From: Actinomadura madurae
Lineage (GTDB): Bacteria > Actinomycetota > Actinomycetes > Streptosporangiales > Streptosporangiaceae
NCBI RefSeq assembly: GCF_900115095.1
Contig: NZ_FOVH01000036.1
Coordinates: 1-32,006 of the forward strand
Length of the DNA: 32,006 bases
Reading direction: 5' to 3'
Shown: piece after piece, positions 23,136 through 31,204 of the stretch
How positions within the stretch are numbered: the first letter of the stretch is position 1
How the letters are laid out: the number at the start of each line of letters is the position of its first letter
Made by a program: the position numbers and the translations under genes
The notes under the pieces: generated by a model
Told to the model about the DNA's origin: nothing
What the model saw: the letters and a program-made list of their open reading frames with translations, nothing else
Database searches by the model: none

Positions 23136-24104
23136 TCAGGCGTGTTCGGTGTCGAGCTCGACGGGTTCGGCGATGACGTCGACCATGGCGCCGTTGCGCA
23201 GCACCGTGATCGGCAGGGGCTTGCCGATCGCGTCGGCGAACATCAGCTTCTGCAGCGACTGGGCGTGGGAGACCGGCGTTCCGCCGGCGGTCAGGACCAG
23301 GTCGCCGCGGCGCAGCCCGGCCCGGTCGGCGGGGCTGCGGGGCACGACCTCGGCGACGCGCAGCGCCTCGTCCTGCCCGATGCGCTCCCGCAGCGCCGCG
23401 GGGACCGGGACGGGCGCGGCGGCCAGGCCGAGGAACGCGCGGCGGACGCGGCCGTCGCGCATCAGCGCGCCGATGATGCGGCGGGTGGTGGCGTTGACCG
23501 GGACGGCCAGGCCGAGCCCGATCCCGGCGACGGCGGTGTTGACGCCGACGACGCGGCCGCGGGCGTCGGCGAGCGCGCCGCCGGAGTTGCCGGGGTTGAG
23601 GGCGGCGTCGGTCTGGATGACGTCCTCGATGACCCGCACGCCGGTGCCCGAGCGGGTGCGCGCGGTCGGCAGGGACCGGCCGAGCGCCGACACCACCCCG
23701 GCGGTGACCGACCCGGCCAGGCCGAGGGGGTTGCCGACGGCCACGACCAGCTGCCCGACCACCAGGTCGTCGGCGTCGCCGAGCGTGACCAGGCCGGGGG
23801 TGGGCCCGTCGGCGCGGACCACCGCCAGGTCCGACAGGGGGTCGGTGCCGACGACGGTGAACGCGCCGGTGTCGCCGTCGGCGAACGCGGCCTGCCCGCC
23901 GGACGCCGACCCGATGACGTGGGCGTTGGTGAGCAGGAACCCGTCGCCGGTGAACGCCACCGCCGACCCGGAGCCCTCCCCCCGGCCGTGCCGGACGCGC
24001 AGCGCCGCCACGCGCGGGGTCAGCTCGCGGGCGACGGCGGACACGACCCGGGAGTAGGCGTCCAGCGGCTCGCCCTCCCGGGGCTCGCTCTCGTGGGGGA
24101 CCAT
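23136..24104 (-). CDS. HtrA/DegP-type serine protease with PDZ, no signal peptide
   Basis: A 322-residue trypsin-like protease. The triad is His62 (TNAHV), Asp92 (LSDLAVV) and Ser174 (GNSGGAL). A C-terminal PDZ domain (residues ~230-310) contains the carboxylate-binding-loop region AFLGLAAAP and GLRRGDLVLTAGGTPV. The N-terminus is short and charged (MVPHESEPREGEPLD), with no signal or membrane helix, unlike most HtrA proteins, so it appears cytoplasmic. The ATG is preceded by GGGAGG. It is third in a same-strand series after the SDR and GNAT genes (61 nt from GNAT). Its target is unknown. Confidence 0.9.
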   Translation of the reverse strand: MVPHESEPREGEPLDAYSRVVSAVARELTPRVAALRVRHGRGEGSGSAVAFTGDGFLLTNAHVIGSASGGQAAFADGDTGAFTVVGTDPLSDLAVVRADGPTPGLVTLGDADDLVVGQLVVAVGNPLGLAGSVTAGVVSALGRSLPTARTRSGTGVRVIEDVIQTDAALNPGNSGGALADARGRVVGVNTAVAGIGLGLAVPVNATTRRIIGALMRDGRVRRAFLGLAAAPVPVPAALRERIGQDEALRVAEVVPRSPADRAGLRRGDLVLTAGGTPVSHAQSLQKLMFADAIGKPLPITVLRNGAMVDVIAEPVELDTEHA

Positions 24105-24164
24105 CGCACCTCCCGATGATTACATCGTTACATGGCAACGCCGGGAGGTGAAGAGGTGTTCCCG

Positions 24165-24728
24165 CTACGCCCGACCTGAGCCCGGGCCGCCGTTCGGGCC
24201 GCCGTTCAGGCCGGGGGCCAGGTCGGTGCGCAGGATGCTGTAGAGGACCTCGTCGCGGTGCTCACCGCCGCGGAACCCGACGCCCCGCATGACGCCCTCG
24301 CGGGTGAAACCGGCCCTCTCCAGCGCCCGCTGCTCGGCGATGTTGTCGACCTCGACCTCGGCCTGGATCCGGTGCACCGCGGTGTGCGCGAACAGGTACT
24401 CCACCAGCAGCCGCTGGGCGCGGCTCCCGGCGCCGTGCCCGCGCGCGTCCGGCAGCAGCGAGATCCCGACGCTCCAGAACCACGACTGCTCCATGTAGGC
24501 GATCTTGCGGTAGGACACGATGCCGAGCAGGCGGCCGCCGCGGACGACGGCCAGGTTGCCGAGGTCCTCGCCGAGCATCCGGTTGTCCTCCCACCGCCGC
24601 CGGTAGCGGCGCGGGTCGTGCCACCCCTGCCACAGGAACTCCCCGGCCAGCCGCGGGTCGGTCCGCAGCCGCTCGATGACGGCCACGTCGTCCTCGGCGA
24701 CCGGCCGCAGCTCCACCTCGTCGGTCAT
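24165..24728 (-). CDS. GNAT acetyltransferase, RimJ/RimL type
   Basis: A 187-residue acetyltransferase. Motif A is DARGHGAGSRAQRLLVEYLF (acetyl-CoA pyrophosphate loop), followed by HRIQAEVEVDNIAEQRALERAGFTREG, the hallmark of the RimJ/RimL group that acetylates protein N-termini or small amines. It begins MTDEVELRPVAEDD, with GGGAGG upstream. The last ~15 residues are a Gly/Pro/Asn tail. It starts 16 nt after the SDR stop, so the two are probably cotranscribed. Confidence 0.88.
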   Translation of the reverse strand: MTDEVELRPVAEDDVAVIERLRTDPRLAGEFLWQGWHDPRRYRRRWEDNRMLGEDLGNLAVVRGGRLLGIVSYRKIAYMEQSWFWSVGISLLPDARGHGAGSRAQRLLVEYLFAHTAVHRIQAEVEVDNIAEQRALERAGFTREGVMRGVGFRGGEHRDEVLYSILRTDLAPGLNGGPNGGPGSGRA

Positions 24729-24744
24729 GGGCCCCTCCCGGGGG

Positions 24745-25545
24745 TCAGCGCAGCGTGGACAGGCCGCCGTCGACGTGCAGGACCTGCCCGGTGACGTAGG
24801 ACGCGCGGTCCGACAGCAGGAACACCGCGGCGTCGGCGACCTCCCACGCCGTCCCCTGCCGGTGCATCGGAATCAGGCGGGCGACCTGGTCGCGGGAGGC
24901 GTTCCCGGCGGAGGCGGAACGCCCCATCACGGTGTCGATGAGGCCGGGCGCCACCACGTTCGCGCGGACGCCGCGCGGCGCGCCCTCGGCCGCGATGTGC
25001 CGCACCAGCCCGGTCAGGCCCGCCTTGGACGCGTCGTAGGACGGCGACCGCGACCCCGGCTTGGTCCCGGCCAGCGACCCGATGAACACCAGCGCGCCGC
25101 CGCCCTCCAGCGCCGGCATCGCGGCCTTGCCGACCAGGAACGGCGCCCGCAGGTTCACCTGCAGCACGCGGTCCCAGTCGGCCAGCGCCGTGCCCGCCAG
25201 CCCGTACCCGATGCCGATCCCGGCGTTGAACACCACCCCGTCCAGCCCGCCGAGCCCCTCGACCGCCCGCGTCACCACCCGGTCGCACGACTCGGGGTCG
25301 GTCACGTCCGCGACGACCACGCACGCCTGCCCGCCCTCGGCGGCGATCATCGCGGCGGTCTCCCCCGCGGCGTGCTCGTCCATGTCGCCGCACGCCACCA
25401 TCGCGCCCTCCCGCGCGGCCGTGACGGCGATGGCGCGGCCGTTGCCGACCGGGGCGGCGGGGTCGTCGCTGCGCCGCGTCCCCGCGCCGACGACCAGGAC
25501 CCGGCGGCCCGCGAGCAGCCCGCCGGGGGGTGGAGTCTCGGGCAT
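24745..25545 (-). CDS. Short-chain dehydrogenase/reductase
   Basis: A 266-residue SDR. The active-site Tyr170-x3-Lys174 (YDASK) is preceded by IGSLAG with the catalytic Ser and by the NAG motif (VVFNAGIG). The C-terminal DRASYVTGQVLHVDGG is typical of classical SDRs. The dinucleotide glycine motif is stretched: G20-A-G22 is separated from G34-N-G36 by an 11-residue insert (TRRSDDPAAPV). This variant occurs in some SDRs and may change cofactor preference. ATG 25545 has a -10-like TACGGT 7 nt before it (leaderless). It heads the SDR-GNAT-HtrA series. Confidence 0.9.
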   Translation of the reverse strand: MPETPPPGGLLAGRRVLVVGAGTRRSDDPAAPVGNGRAIAVTAAREGAMVACGDMDEHAAGETAAMIAAEGGQACVVVADVTDPESCDRVVTRAVEGLGGLDGVVFNAGIGIGYGLAGTALADWDRVLQVNLRAPFLVGKAAMPALEGGGALVFIGSLAGTKPGSRSPSYDASKAGLTGLVRHIAAEGAPRGVRANVVAPGLIDTVMGRSASAGNASRDQVARLIPMHRQGTAWEVADAAVFLLSDRASYVTGQVLHVDGGLSTLR

Positions 25546-25552
25546 GATCGGC

Positions 25553-25607
25553 ACCGTAGCCCAGACCGCCCTCCCCCGCCCAGCCCCCGTCCGGTCCCGG
25601 CTAGGGT
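25553..25607. promoter_or_regulatory. Divergent leaderless promoters of the SDR and methyltransferase genes
   Basis: On the minus strand TACGGT (25558-25553) stands 7 nt before the SDR ATG. On the plus strand TAGGGT (25602-25607) stands 6 nt before the methyltransferase ATG. No clear -35 boxes or shared operator are visible in the 68-nt gap. Confidence 0.45.
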
Positions 25608-25613
25608 GCGGGC

Positions 25614-26339
25614 ATGGTGCACGGCACGGGACACGGCACGGGACGCGCGGCGGGGACGGCCGGGGAGCCGGTGGTGGTCGAGCGCGCCGCCGGGGCCGGC
25701 GGTGAACTGGTGCTGCGCCGCGACGGCGCCCACTACGAGATCATCAGCAACGGCGTGTTCCTCATGGACACCCGCAACGGCGAGTCCGAGCGGCTGCTGG
25801 TCCGCGCCGCCGCCGAAGGGCTGGACGGGCCGGTCCGCATCCTCATCGGCGGGCTCGGCGTCGGGTTCTCCCTCGCCGAGGCCCTCACCCTGCCCGGCGT
25901 GGAGCACGTCACCGTCGTCGAACGCGAGCCCGCCGTCATCGGCTGGCACGCCACCGCGCTGCGGCCCTGGTCGGCCGGCGCCCTGGACGACCCCCGCGTC
26001 ACGGTCGAGCGCGCCGACCTGCTCGCCTTCGTCGCCGACCCCGGCGACCGGCGGTTCGACGCGCTGTGCCTGGACATCGACAACGGCCCCGACTGGACCG
26101 TCACCCCCGGCAACGCCCGCCTCTACGCGCGCGGCGGCCTGGACGCCCTCGCCGGGCTGCTGACCCCGCGCGGCCGCCTGGCGGTGTGGAGCGCGAACGC
26201 CGCGCCGGCGTTCGCGTCGCTGCTGCGCGACCGGTTCGCCCGCGTCGAGGCCCGCCCGGTGCCGGTGCCGCGCGGCGAACCCGACGTGGTCTACCTCGCC
26301 GCCGAACCGCGCCCTGCCGCCGGGCCCACCCCCAAGTGA
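25614..26339 (+). CDS. Spermidine-synthase-like SAM-dependent methyltransferase
   Basis: A 241-residue class I Rossmann protein of the spermine/spermidine synthase-like group. The N-terminal strand part reads ELVLRRDGAHYEIISNGVFLMDTRNGESERLLV; motif I is ILIGGLGVGFSLAEAL; the acidic ribose-binding residue is in VTVVEREPAV; and DALCLDIDNGPDW follows. The usual polyamine-synthase gatekeeper motifs are not evident, so it may methylate or transfer to another substrate. A leaderless start at ATG 25614 is supported by TAGGGT 6 nt upstream; no Shine-Dalgarno is seen. Confidence 0.82.
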   Translation: MVHGTGHGTGRAAGTAGEPVVVERAAGAGGELVLRRDGAHYEIISNGVFLMDTRNGESERLLVRAAAEGLDGPVRILIGGLGVGFSLAEALTLPGVEHVTVVEREPAVIGWHATALRPWSAGALDDPRVTVERADLLAFVADPGDRRFDALCLDIDNGPDWTVTPGNARLYARGGLDALAGLLTPRGRLAVWSANAAPAFASLLRDRFARVEARPVPVPRGEPDVVYLAAEPRPAAGPTPK

Positions 26340-26369
26340 GCCCCGATCAATGAGTGAGCCGACAAAGCG

Positions 26370-26444
26370 CGGCGACCCGTTTCTGTAGGGGTGCGCCGTC
26401 CATCCCGGAAGACCAGTTCGCTAGGTTTCGGACTGAACAAACCT
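26370..26444 (+). promoter_or_regulatory. bioY leader: hairpin and inverted repeat
   Basis: Two structures stand in the 118-nt region before bioY. The first is a hairpin with CGGCG-A-CCC (26370-26378) and GGG(GTG)CGCCG (26388-26398). The second is a perfect inverted repeat AGGTTT (26423-26428) / AAACCT (26439-26444), directly before the ribosome site. The second could be a repressor site (a BioQ-type biotin regulator is a candidate by analogy) or a hairpin that covers the ribosome site. Neither is proven. Confidence 0.35.
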
Positions 26445-26457
26445 TTTGGGAGGATTT

Positions 26458-27045
26458 GTGGCTCACGCCCACGCAGCCCAGCGGCACCCCGCCGTCCTGG
26501 GCGACCTGCTGCCCGGCTCCCTGGCCCGCGACGCCGCACTCGTCGCCGGCTCCGCCGCCCTCGTCGGCGCCGCCGCGCAGCTCGCCGTCCCACTGCCCGG
26601 CACCCCCATCCCGGTGACCGGCCAGACCTTCGCGGTCCTGCTCGCCGGCGCCGCCCTCGGCCCCGGCCGCGCCGCCCTGGGCATGCTGGTGTACCTCCTG
26701 GCCGGCACGGCGGGCGTCCCCTGGTTCACCGACGGCACCTCCGGCACCGGATCCCCCACCCTCGGCTACGTCATCGGCTTCCTCGCCGCCGCCACCCTGG
26801 TCGGACGGCTCGCACAGCTCGGCGGCGACCGCACCCCCCTGCGCACCGCCGCCACGATGCTCACCGGAACCCTCGTCATGTACGCCACCGGCGTCCCCTA
26901 CCTGATGGCCGCCCTGAACATCGACCTCGCCAGGGCCCTCCACCTCGGCGTCACCCCGTTCCTGGCCGGCGACGCCCTGAAAGTCCTGCTGGCCGCCGCC
27001 CTGCTGCCCGCCGCATGGAAGATCACCCGCGCCGCCCGCCGCTGA
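26458..27045 (+). CDS. bioY: Biotin transporter BioY (ECF S-component)
   Basis: A 195-residue membrane protein with six hydrophobic segments and the BioY features LPGTPIPVTGQTFAVLLAGAALGP and YLLAGTAGVPWF. It binds biotin in the membrane and takes it up, with a shared ECF ATPase module or, as some stand-alone BioY proteins do, alone. No bioM or bioN gene is adjacent. GTG 26458 is the start: GGGAGGA lies 4 nt upstream. It is followed by menF after 192 nt without a shared transcript signal. Confidence 0.93.
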   Translation: MAHAHAAQRHPAVLGDLLPGSLARDAALVAGSAALVGAAAQLAVPLPGTPIPVTGQTFAVLLAGAALGPGRAALGMLVYLLAGTAGVPWFTDGTSGTGSPTLGYVIGFLAAATLVGRLAQLGGDRTPLRTAATMLTGTLVMYATGVPYLMAALNIDLARALHLGVTPFLAGDALKVLLAAALLPAAWKITRAARR

Positions 27046-27201
27046 CCCGCCCGGCCCCGGCCCGTCTCGCTCCCGCGCCCACGCATGGGAACCGGACGGG
27101 CGGGCACACGCCCCCGCGAAGACCGCCACCGCCCCGCACCGAACCGGCGCACACCCCACCGGATGTGGCGCACACCTCACCGCGCACCGCCACCCCGCCC
27201 G

Positions 27202-27237
27202 TTTGAACAGGTTCAAATCTGTCGTACAGTGGCTTGC
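27202..27237 (+). promoter_or_regulatory. menF promoter with overlapping palindromic operator
   Basis: TTTGAACAGGTTCAAA (27202-27217) is a perfect 7-2-7 palindrome. It contains the -35 hexamer TTGAAC (27203-27208). A -10 box TACAGT (27225-27230) follows 16 nt later and stands 7 nt before the GTG start. The layout is that of a repressible leaderless promoter; the repressor is unknown. About 155 nt between bioY and this site hold no gene. Confidence 0.7.
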
Positions 27238-28506
27238 GTGAAGCTCGCCGTGACAGCACCGGACCGACTCACCGTCCGCACCGTCCCGGTCCCCGACCCG
27301 GGCGACCTCATCGCACGGCTCCCGCACCCCTCCGCCCTGGCCTGGATCCGCCACGGCGACGGAATCGTCGGCTGGGGCGAAGCCGCCCGCCTCACCCTCC
27401 CCGGCGGCGACGACCGCTTCACAGCCGCCGCCCGCATGCTCGGCGACCTGTTCGGCGCCGCCGCCGTCGACGACCCCGTCGGCGTCCCCGGCTCCGGCCC
27501 CGTCGCCTTCGGCACCTTCGGCTTCGACCCCAAATCCCCCGACTCCACCCTCATCGTCCCCCGCCGCGTCCTCGGCCGCCGCGACGGCCGCGCCTGGCTC
27601 ACCACCATCGGCGACGACACCGACCCCCTCACCCTCACCACCCCACCCCAACCCCCCACCGGCCTGCACTGGAGCGACGGAGCCCTCCCCGAACACGCCT
27701 GGAAGGACGCCGTCGCCGCCGCCGTCCACCGCATCCGCGCCGGCCACCTCGCCGCCGGCCCCCCGCACCGCCGCACCGGCCTCGGCAAGGTCGTCCTCGC
27801 CCGCGACCTCACCGTCCGCGCCGACGCCCCCATCGACGCCCGCGTCCTCCTCCAGCGCCTCGCCGCCCGCTTCCCCGCCTGCTACACCTTCTCCTGCGCC
27901 GGCATGGTCGGCGCCACCCCCGAACTCCTCATCCGCCGCACCGGCGGCGACATCGAATCCCTCGTCCTGGCCGGCACCACCGCCCGCGGCGACACCCCCG
28001 CCGACGACCGCGCCCGCGCCGCCCGCCTCTTCGCCTCCCCCAAAGACCGCGAAGAACACCGCTACGCCGCCGAGATGGTCCGCGACGCCCTCACCCCCCT
28101 GTGCGCCGACCTCACCGTCCCCACCGAACCCGAACTGCTCACCCTCCCCAACGTCACCCACCTCGCCTCCCCCCTCCGCGGACGCCTCGCCGCCGACCGC
28201 TCCGTCCTGGACGTCGTCGCCGCCCTCCACCCCACCCCCGCCGTCTGCGGCACCCCCACCGGCACCGCCCTGGACCTCATCCGCGAACTCGAAGGCATGG
28301 ACCGCGGCCGCTACGCCGGCCCCGTCGGCTGGGTCGACGCCCGCGGCGACGGCGAATGGGGCATCGCCCTGCGCTGCGCCGAGATCGACGGCACCCGCGC
28401 CCGCCTCTTCGCCGGCTGCGGCATCGTCGCCGACTCCGACCCCGACGCCGAACTCGCCGAAGCCCGCACCAAGTTCCGCCCCATGCAGTACGCCCTCCAC
28501 GGCTGA
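27238..28506 (+). CDS. menF: Isochorismate synthase (MenF/EntC type)
   Basis: A 422-residue chorismate-utilising enzyme. Key segments: GK184VVLARD (the water-activating lysine of isochorismate synthases), GATPELLIRR, LAGTTARGDT, SPKDREEHRYAAEMV, LPNVTHLASPLRGRL, LHPTPAVCGTP and GPVGWVDARGDGEWGIALRC. This set separates isochorismate synthases from anthranilate and aminodeoxychorismate synthases. It converts chorismate to isochorismate in the cytoplasm, the first step of menaquinone or of catechol siderophore synthesis. No siderophore genes are near, so menaquinone is more likely. GTG 27238 is the start: -10 TACAGT is 7 nt upstream. Alternatives upstream would run through the operator. Confidence 0.9.
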   Translation: MKLAVTAPDRLTVRTVPVPDPGDLIARLPHPSALAWIRHGDGIVGWGEAARLTLPGGDDRFTAAARMLGDLFGAAAVDDPVGVPGSGPVAFGTFGFDPKSPDSTLIVPRRVLGRRDGRAWLTTIGDDTDPLTLTTPPQPPTGLHWSDGALPEHAWKDAVAAAVHRIRAGHLAAGPPHRRTGLGKVVLARDLTVRADAPIDARVLLQRLAARFPACYTFSCAGMVGATPELLIRRTGGDIESLVLAGTTARGDTPADDRARAARLFASPKDREEHRYAAEMVRDALTPLCADLTVPTEPELLTLPNVTHLASPLRGRLAADRSVLDVVAALHPTPAVCGTPTGTALDLIRELEGMDRGRYAGPVGWVDARGDGEWGIALRCAEIDGTRARLFAGCGIVADSDPDAELAEARTKFRPMQYALHG

Positions 28507-28616
28507 ACGCCCCCCACGGCCGACCCGACCACACCGGTCCCCAACTGCACCGACACCCCCACCAACCCGGTACGGTCATCCACGGAAATACCACCCCGAG
28601 ACGGAGAACAACCACC

Positions 28617-29099
28617 GTGGACGTCGAACGGACCGCCCTGCCCGGAATCGGCCTGCAGCACATCATGACCACCGGCCGAGGCCGCCAGATCGGCGTCATC
28701 TCCCACCGCACCGGCCGCCGCGACCTCGTCATCTACGACAAAGAAGACCCCGACAGCTGCATCGCCACCGTCGCCCTCAACCCCGACGAGGCCAACGCCA
28801 TCGCCGAACTCCTCGGCACCGGCCGCATCATCGAACACCTCGCCGAACTCCACCGCCAGGTCGAGGGACTCGTCACCGAACAGATCCCCATCGCCCCCGG
28901 CTCCCCCTACGACGGACGCCCCCTCGGCGACACCCGCTCCCGCACCCGCACCGGCGCCTCCATCGTCGCCGTCGTCCGCGACGGCCAGGTCATCGCCAGC
29001 CCACGCCCCGACTTCGTCTTCCACGCCGGAGACATCATCGTCGTCGTCGGCACCGGCGAAGGCACCGCCGCCGTGGCCCAGATCCTCTCCGACGGCTGA
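28617..29099 (+). CDS. KhtT-like regulatory subunit of a cation/proton antiporter (TrkA-C)
   Basis: A 160-residue cytoplasmic protein. Its N-terminal half has IGLQHIMTTGRGRQIGVISHRTGRRDLVIYD. The C-terminal half is a TrkA-C (RCK-C) domain: GRPLGDTRSRTRTGASIVAVVRDGQVIASPRPDFVFHAGDIIVVVGTGEG. This pattern is that of KhtT, which binds nucleotide and gates its KhtU antiporter. GTG 28617 is the start, with GGAG about 12 nt upstream and TACGGT (28571-28576) as a possible -10. The antiporter ATG comes 5 nt after its stop, so they are one operon. Confidence 0.88.
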   Translation: MDVERTALPGIGLQHIMTTGRGRQIGVISHRTGRRDLVIYDKEDPDSCIATVALNPDEANAIAELLGTGRIIEHLAELHRQVEGLVTEQIPIAPGSPYDGRPLGDTRSRTRTGASIVAVVRDGQVIASPRPDFVFHAGDIIVVVGTGEGTAAVAQILSDG

Positions 29100-29104
29100 C
29101 CCGC

Positions 29105-30349
29105 ATGCACACAGCCGTACAACTCATCGAACTCGGCGCCATCATCCTCGCCCTCGGCCTCCTCGGCGCCGTCTCCGTCCGCTTCTCCATCTCCCCCATC
29201 CCCCTCTACCTCATCGCCGGCCTCGCCTTCGGATCCGGCGGCATCCTCCCCCTCACCACCAGCGAGGACTTCGTCGCCACCGGCGCCGAAGTCGGCGTCA
29301 TCCTCCTGCTGTTCACCCTCGGCCTCGAATACACCGCCGACGAACTCGTCGGCACCCTGCGCACCTCCGCCCCCGTCGGCCTCGCCGACATCGCCCTCAA
29401 CGCCACCCCCGGCGTCGCCGCCGCCCTCCTCCTCGGCTGGGGCCCCGTCGCCGCCGTCGCCATGGGCGGCATCACCTACGTCACCTCCTCCGGCATCACC
29501 GCCAAGGTCATCGGCGACCTCGGCTGGCTCGGCAACCGCGAAACCCCCGCCGTCCTGTCGGTCCTCGTCTTCGAGGACCTCGCCATGGCCGCCTACCTGC
29601 CCATCCTCACCGCCCTCCTCGCCGGCGCCGGACTCCTCGGCGGCGCCGCCGCCCTCGCCATCGCCGCCGCCACCATCAGCGTCATCCTCTACATCGCCCT
29701 CCGCCACGGCACCCTCGTCGAACGCTTCGTCGCCAGCCCCAGCGAAGAGGTCCTCCTCCTCAAGGTCCTCGGCCTCACCCTCCTCGTCGCCGGCATCGCC
29801 CAGCAACTCCAGGTCTCCGCCGCCGTCGGCGCCTTCCTCGTCGGCATCGCCCTCTCCGGCAGCCTCGCCCACACCGCCCAGAAACTCCTCGCACCCCTGC
29901 GCGACCTGTTCGCCGCCGTCTTCTTCGTCTTCTTCGGCCTGCACACCGACCCCGGCGACCTGCCGCCCGTCCTCGGCATCGCCGCCGCACTCGCCGCCAC
30001 CGGCATCCTCACCAAACTCGGCACCGGCTGGATCGCCGCACGCCGCGCCGGCGTCGCCGCCACCGGACGCCTCCGCGCCGGCGCCGCCCTCACGCCCCGC
30101 GGCGAGTTCAACATCGTCATCGCCGGCCTCGCCGTCAGCGCCGGCGCCGACTCCCGCCTCGGCCCCCTCGCCGCCGCCTACGTCCTCATCCTCGCCGTCG
30201 CCGGACCCATCCTCGCCCGCAGCGCCGAACCCCTCGCCGCGCGCCTGCGCGCCCGCCGGGCCCACCGCCGCACGGCCCAGACCGACGCCGACGTCCCCGC
30301 ACCCGCGACCATCCGCATCAGCGAAGAGGACACCGCCGGCACCCCCTGA
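29105..30349 (+). CDS. CPA2-family K+(Na+)/H+ antiporter, KhtU/KefB-like
   Basis: A 414-residue protein with about twelve transmembrane helices and no C-terminal KTN domain; that role is played by the separate KhtT-like subunit. Motifs: LYLIAGLAFG near the start, ILLLFTLGLEYTADEL (the CPA2 helix), SVLVFEDLAMAAYLP, AVGAFLVGIALSGS and LTPRGEFNIVIAGLAV. The membrane Asp in FEDLAM is the likely ion-binding residue. The cytoplasmic tail of ~45 residues is charged. It should exchange K+ (or NH4+/Na+) for protons across the inner membrane in pH and ion balance. It converges on the nei gene with 17 nt between the stops. Confidence 0.92.
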   Translation: MHTAVQLIELGAIILALGLLGAVSVRFSISPIPLYLIAGLAFGSGGILPLTTSEDFVATGAEVGVILLLFTLGLEYTADELVGTLRTSAPVGLADIALNATPGVAAALLLGWGPVAAVAMGGITYVTSSGITAKVIGDLGWLGNRETPAVLSVLVFEDLAMAAYLPILTALLAGAGLLGGAAALAIAAATISVILYIALRHGTLVERFVASPSEEVLLLKVLGLTLLVAGIAQQLQVSAAVGAFLVGIALSGSLAHTAQKLLAPLRDLFAAVFFVFFGLHTDPGDLPPVLGIAAALAATGILTKLGTGWIAARRAGVAATGRLRAGAALTPRGEFNIVIAGLAVSAGADSRLGPLAAAYVLILAVAGPILARSAEPLAARLRARRAHRRTAQTDADVPAPATIRISEEDTAGTP

Positions 30350-30366
30350 CCCTGCACCCCGGCCCG

Positions 30367-31182
30367 CTACACCGCCGGCGGCTGGCACCCCGGACACCAG
30401 AACAGGTTCCGCCCCGCCAGCTCGGCCGCCGCCACCGCCGTCCCGCACACCAGGCACGGCCGCCCCGCCCGCCGGTACACGTACACCTCGCCCCCGTGGC
30501 CGTCCACCCGCGGCGGCCGCCCCATCGCCTCCGGCGTGTGCTCCGGCCGCACCGTGTCGATCCGCCCCGCCCGCACACCCTCCGCCATCAGCAGCACCAG
30601 ATCGTCCCAGATCGCCGACCACCGCTCCGCCGGCAGCGACCGCCCCGGCAACCGCGGATCCACCCCCTGCCGGAACAGCACCTCCGCCCGGTAGATGTTC
30701 CCCGGACCCGCCACCACCGACTGATCCATCAGCAGCACCGCCACCGGCGTCCGCGACCGGCTGATCCGCCGCCACGCCACCCCCGGATCCGCGTCACCCC
30801 GCAGCGGATCCGGCCCCAGCCGATCACGCAGCAGCTTCACATCCCCCGGCTCCAGCAGCGCACACGCGTTCGGCCCCCGCAGATCCGCGTAACGCCCGCC
30901 GCCCACCAGCCGCAACCGCACCGCCCCGACCGGCGCGGGCACCGGCGCCTCCCCGAACACGTACTTCCCGTAAATCCCCAGATGCACGTGCAGCGTCCGC
31001 TCATCGTCGAACCCCAGCAGCAGATGCTTGCCATGCGCGTCCGCCGCCGTCAGCACCCGCCCGTCCAGCCACCGCGCCCCCTCCGCGAACCGCCCCTGCG
31101 GGCTCGACGCGGAAACGGCGAGGCCGCCGAACATCCGCTGATGCTCGGCGGCCAGACGGTGAATCGTGTGTCCCTCGGGCAT
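30367..31182 (-). CDS. nei2: DNA glycosylase/AP lyase, Nei2 (endonuclease VIII) type
   Basis: A 271-residue Fpg/Nei protein. The mature N-terminus Pro2-Glu3 (MPEGHTIHRLA) is the catalytic Schiff-base and acid pair; Lys52 (HGKHLLL) is the conserved helper lysine. The C-terminal zinc finger has Cys243, Cys246, Cys263 and Cys266. The middle H2TH region includes LLMDQSVVAGPGNIYRAEVLF. MPEGHT rather than MPELPE marks the Nei branch. It removes oxidised pyrimidines and nicks the strand. TATGCT (minus 31195-31190) stands 7 nt before ATG 31182, so the mRNA is probably leaderless. Confidence 0.93.
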   Translation of the reverse strand: MPEGHTIHRLAAEHQRMFGGLAVSASSPQGRFAEGARWLDGRVLTAADAHGKHLLLGFDDERTLHVHLGIYGKYVFGEAPVPAPVGAVRLRLVGGGRYADLRGPNACALLEPGDVKLLRDRLGPDPLRGDADPGVAWRRISRSRTPVAVLLMDQSVVAGPGNIYRAEVLFRQGVDPRLPGRSLPAERWSAIWDDLVLLMAEGVRAGRIDTVRPEHTPEAMGRPPRVDGHGGEVYVYRRAGRPCLVCGTAVAAAELAGRNLFWCPGCQPPAV

Positions 31183-31189
31183 GGCCCGG

Positions 31190-31195
31190 AGCATA
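31190..31195 (-). promoter_or_regulatory. -10 box of the nei2 gene
   Basis: TATGCT on the minus strand, exactly 7 nt before the start codon. It sits in the 22-nt gap between nei2 and the desaturase stop, with the -35 region inside the desaturase gene end. Confidence 0.45.
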
Positions 31196-31204
31196 GCCCC
31201 GCAC

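Noticed and set aside
24105..24164. A possible dif site at the composition switch
   Set aside because: The short imperfect symmetry around 24114-24132 does not match the 28-bp layout of known dif sites.
28907..30775. Long Gly/Ala/Glu-rich frame antisense to the antiporter
   Set aside because: A compositional shadow; the plus strand has all CPA2 motifs and a tight operon with the KhtT-like gene.
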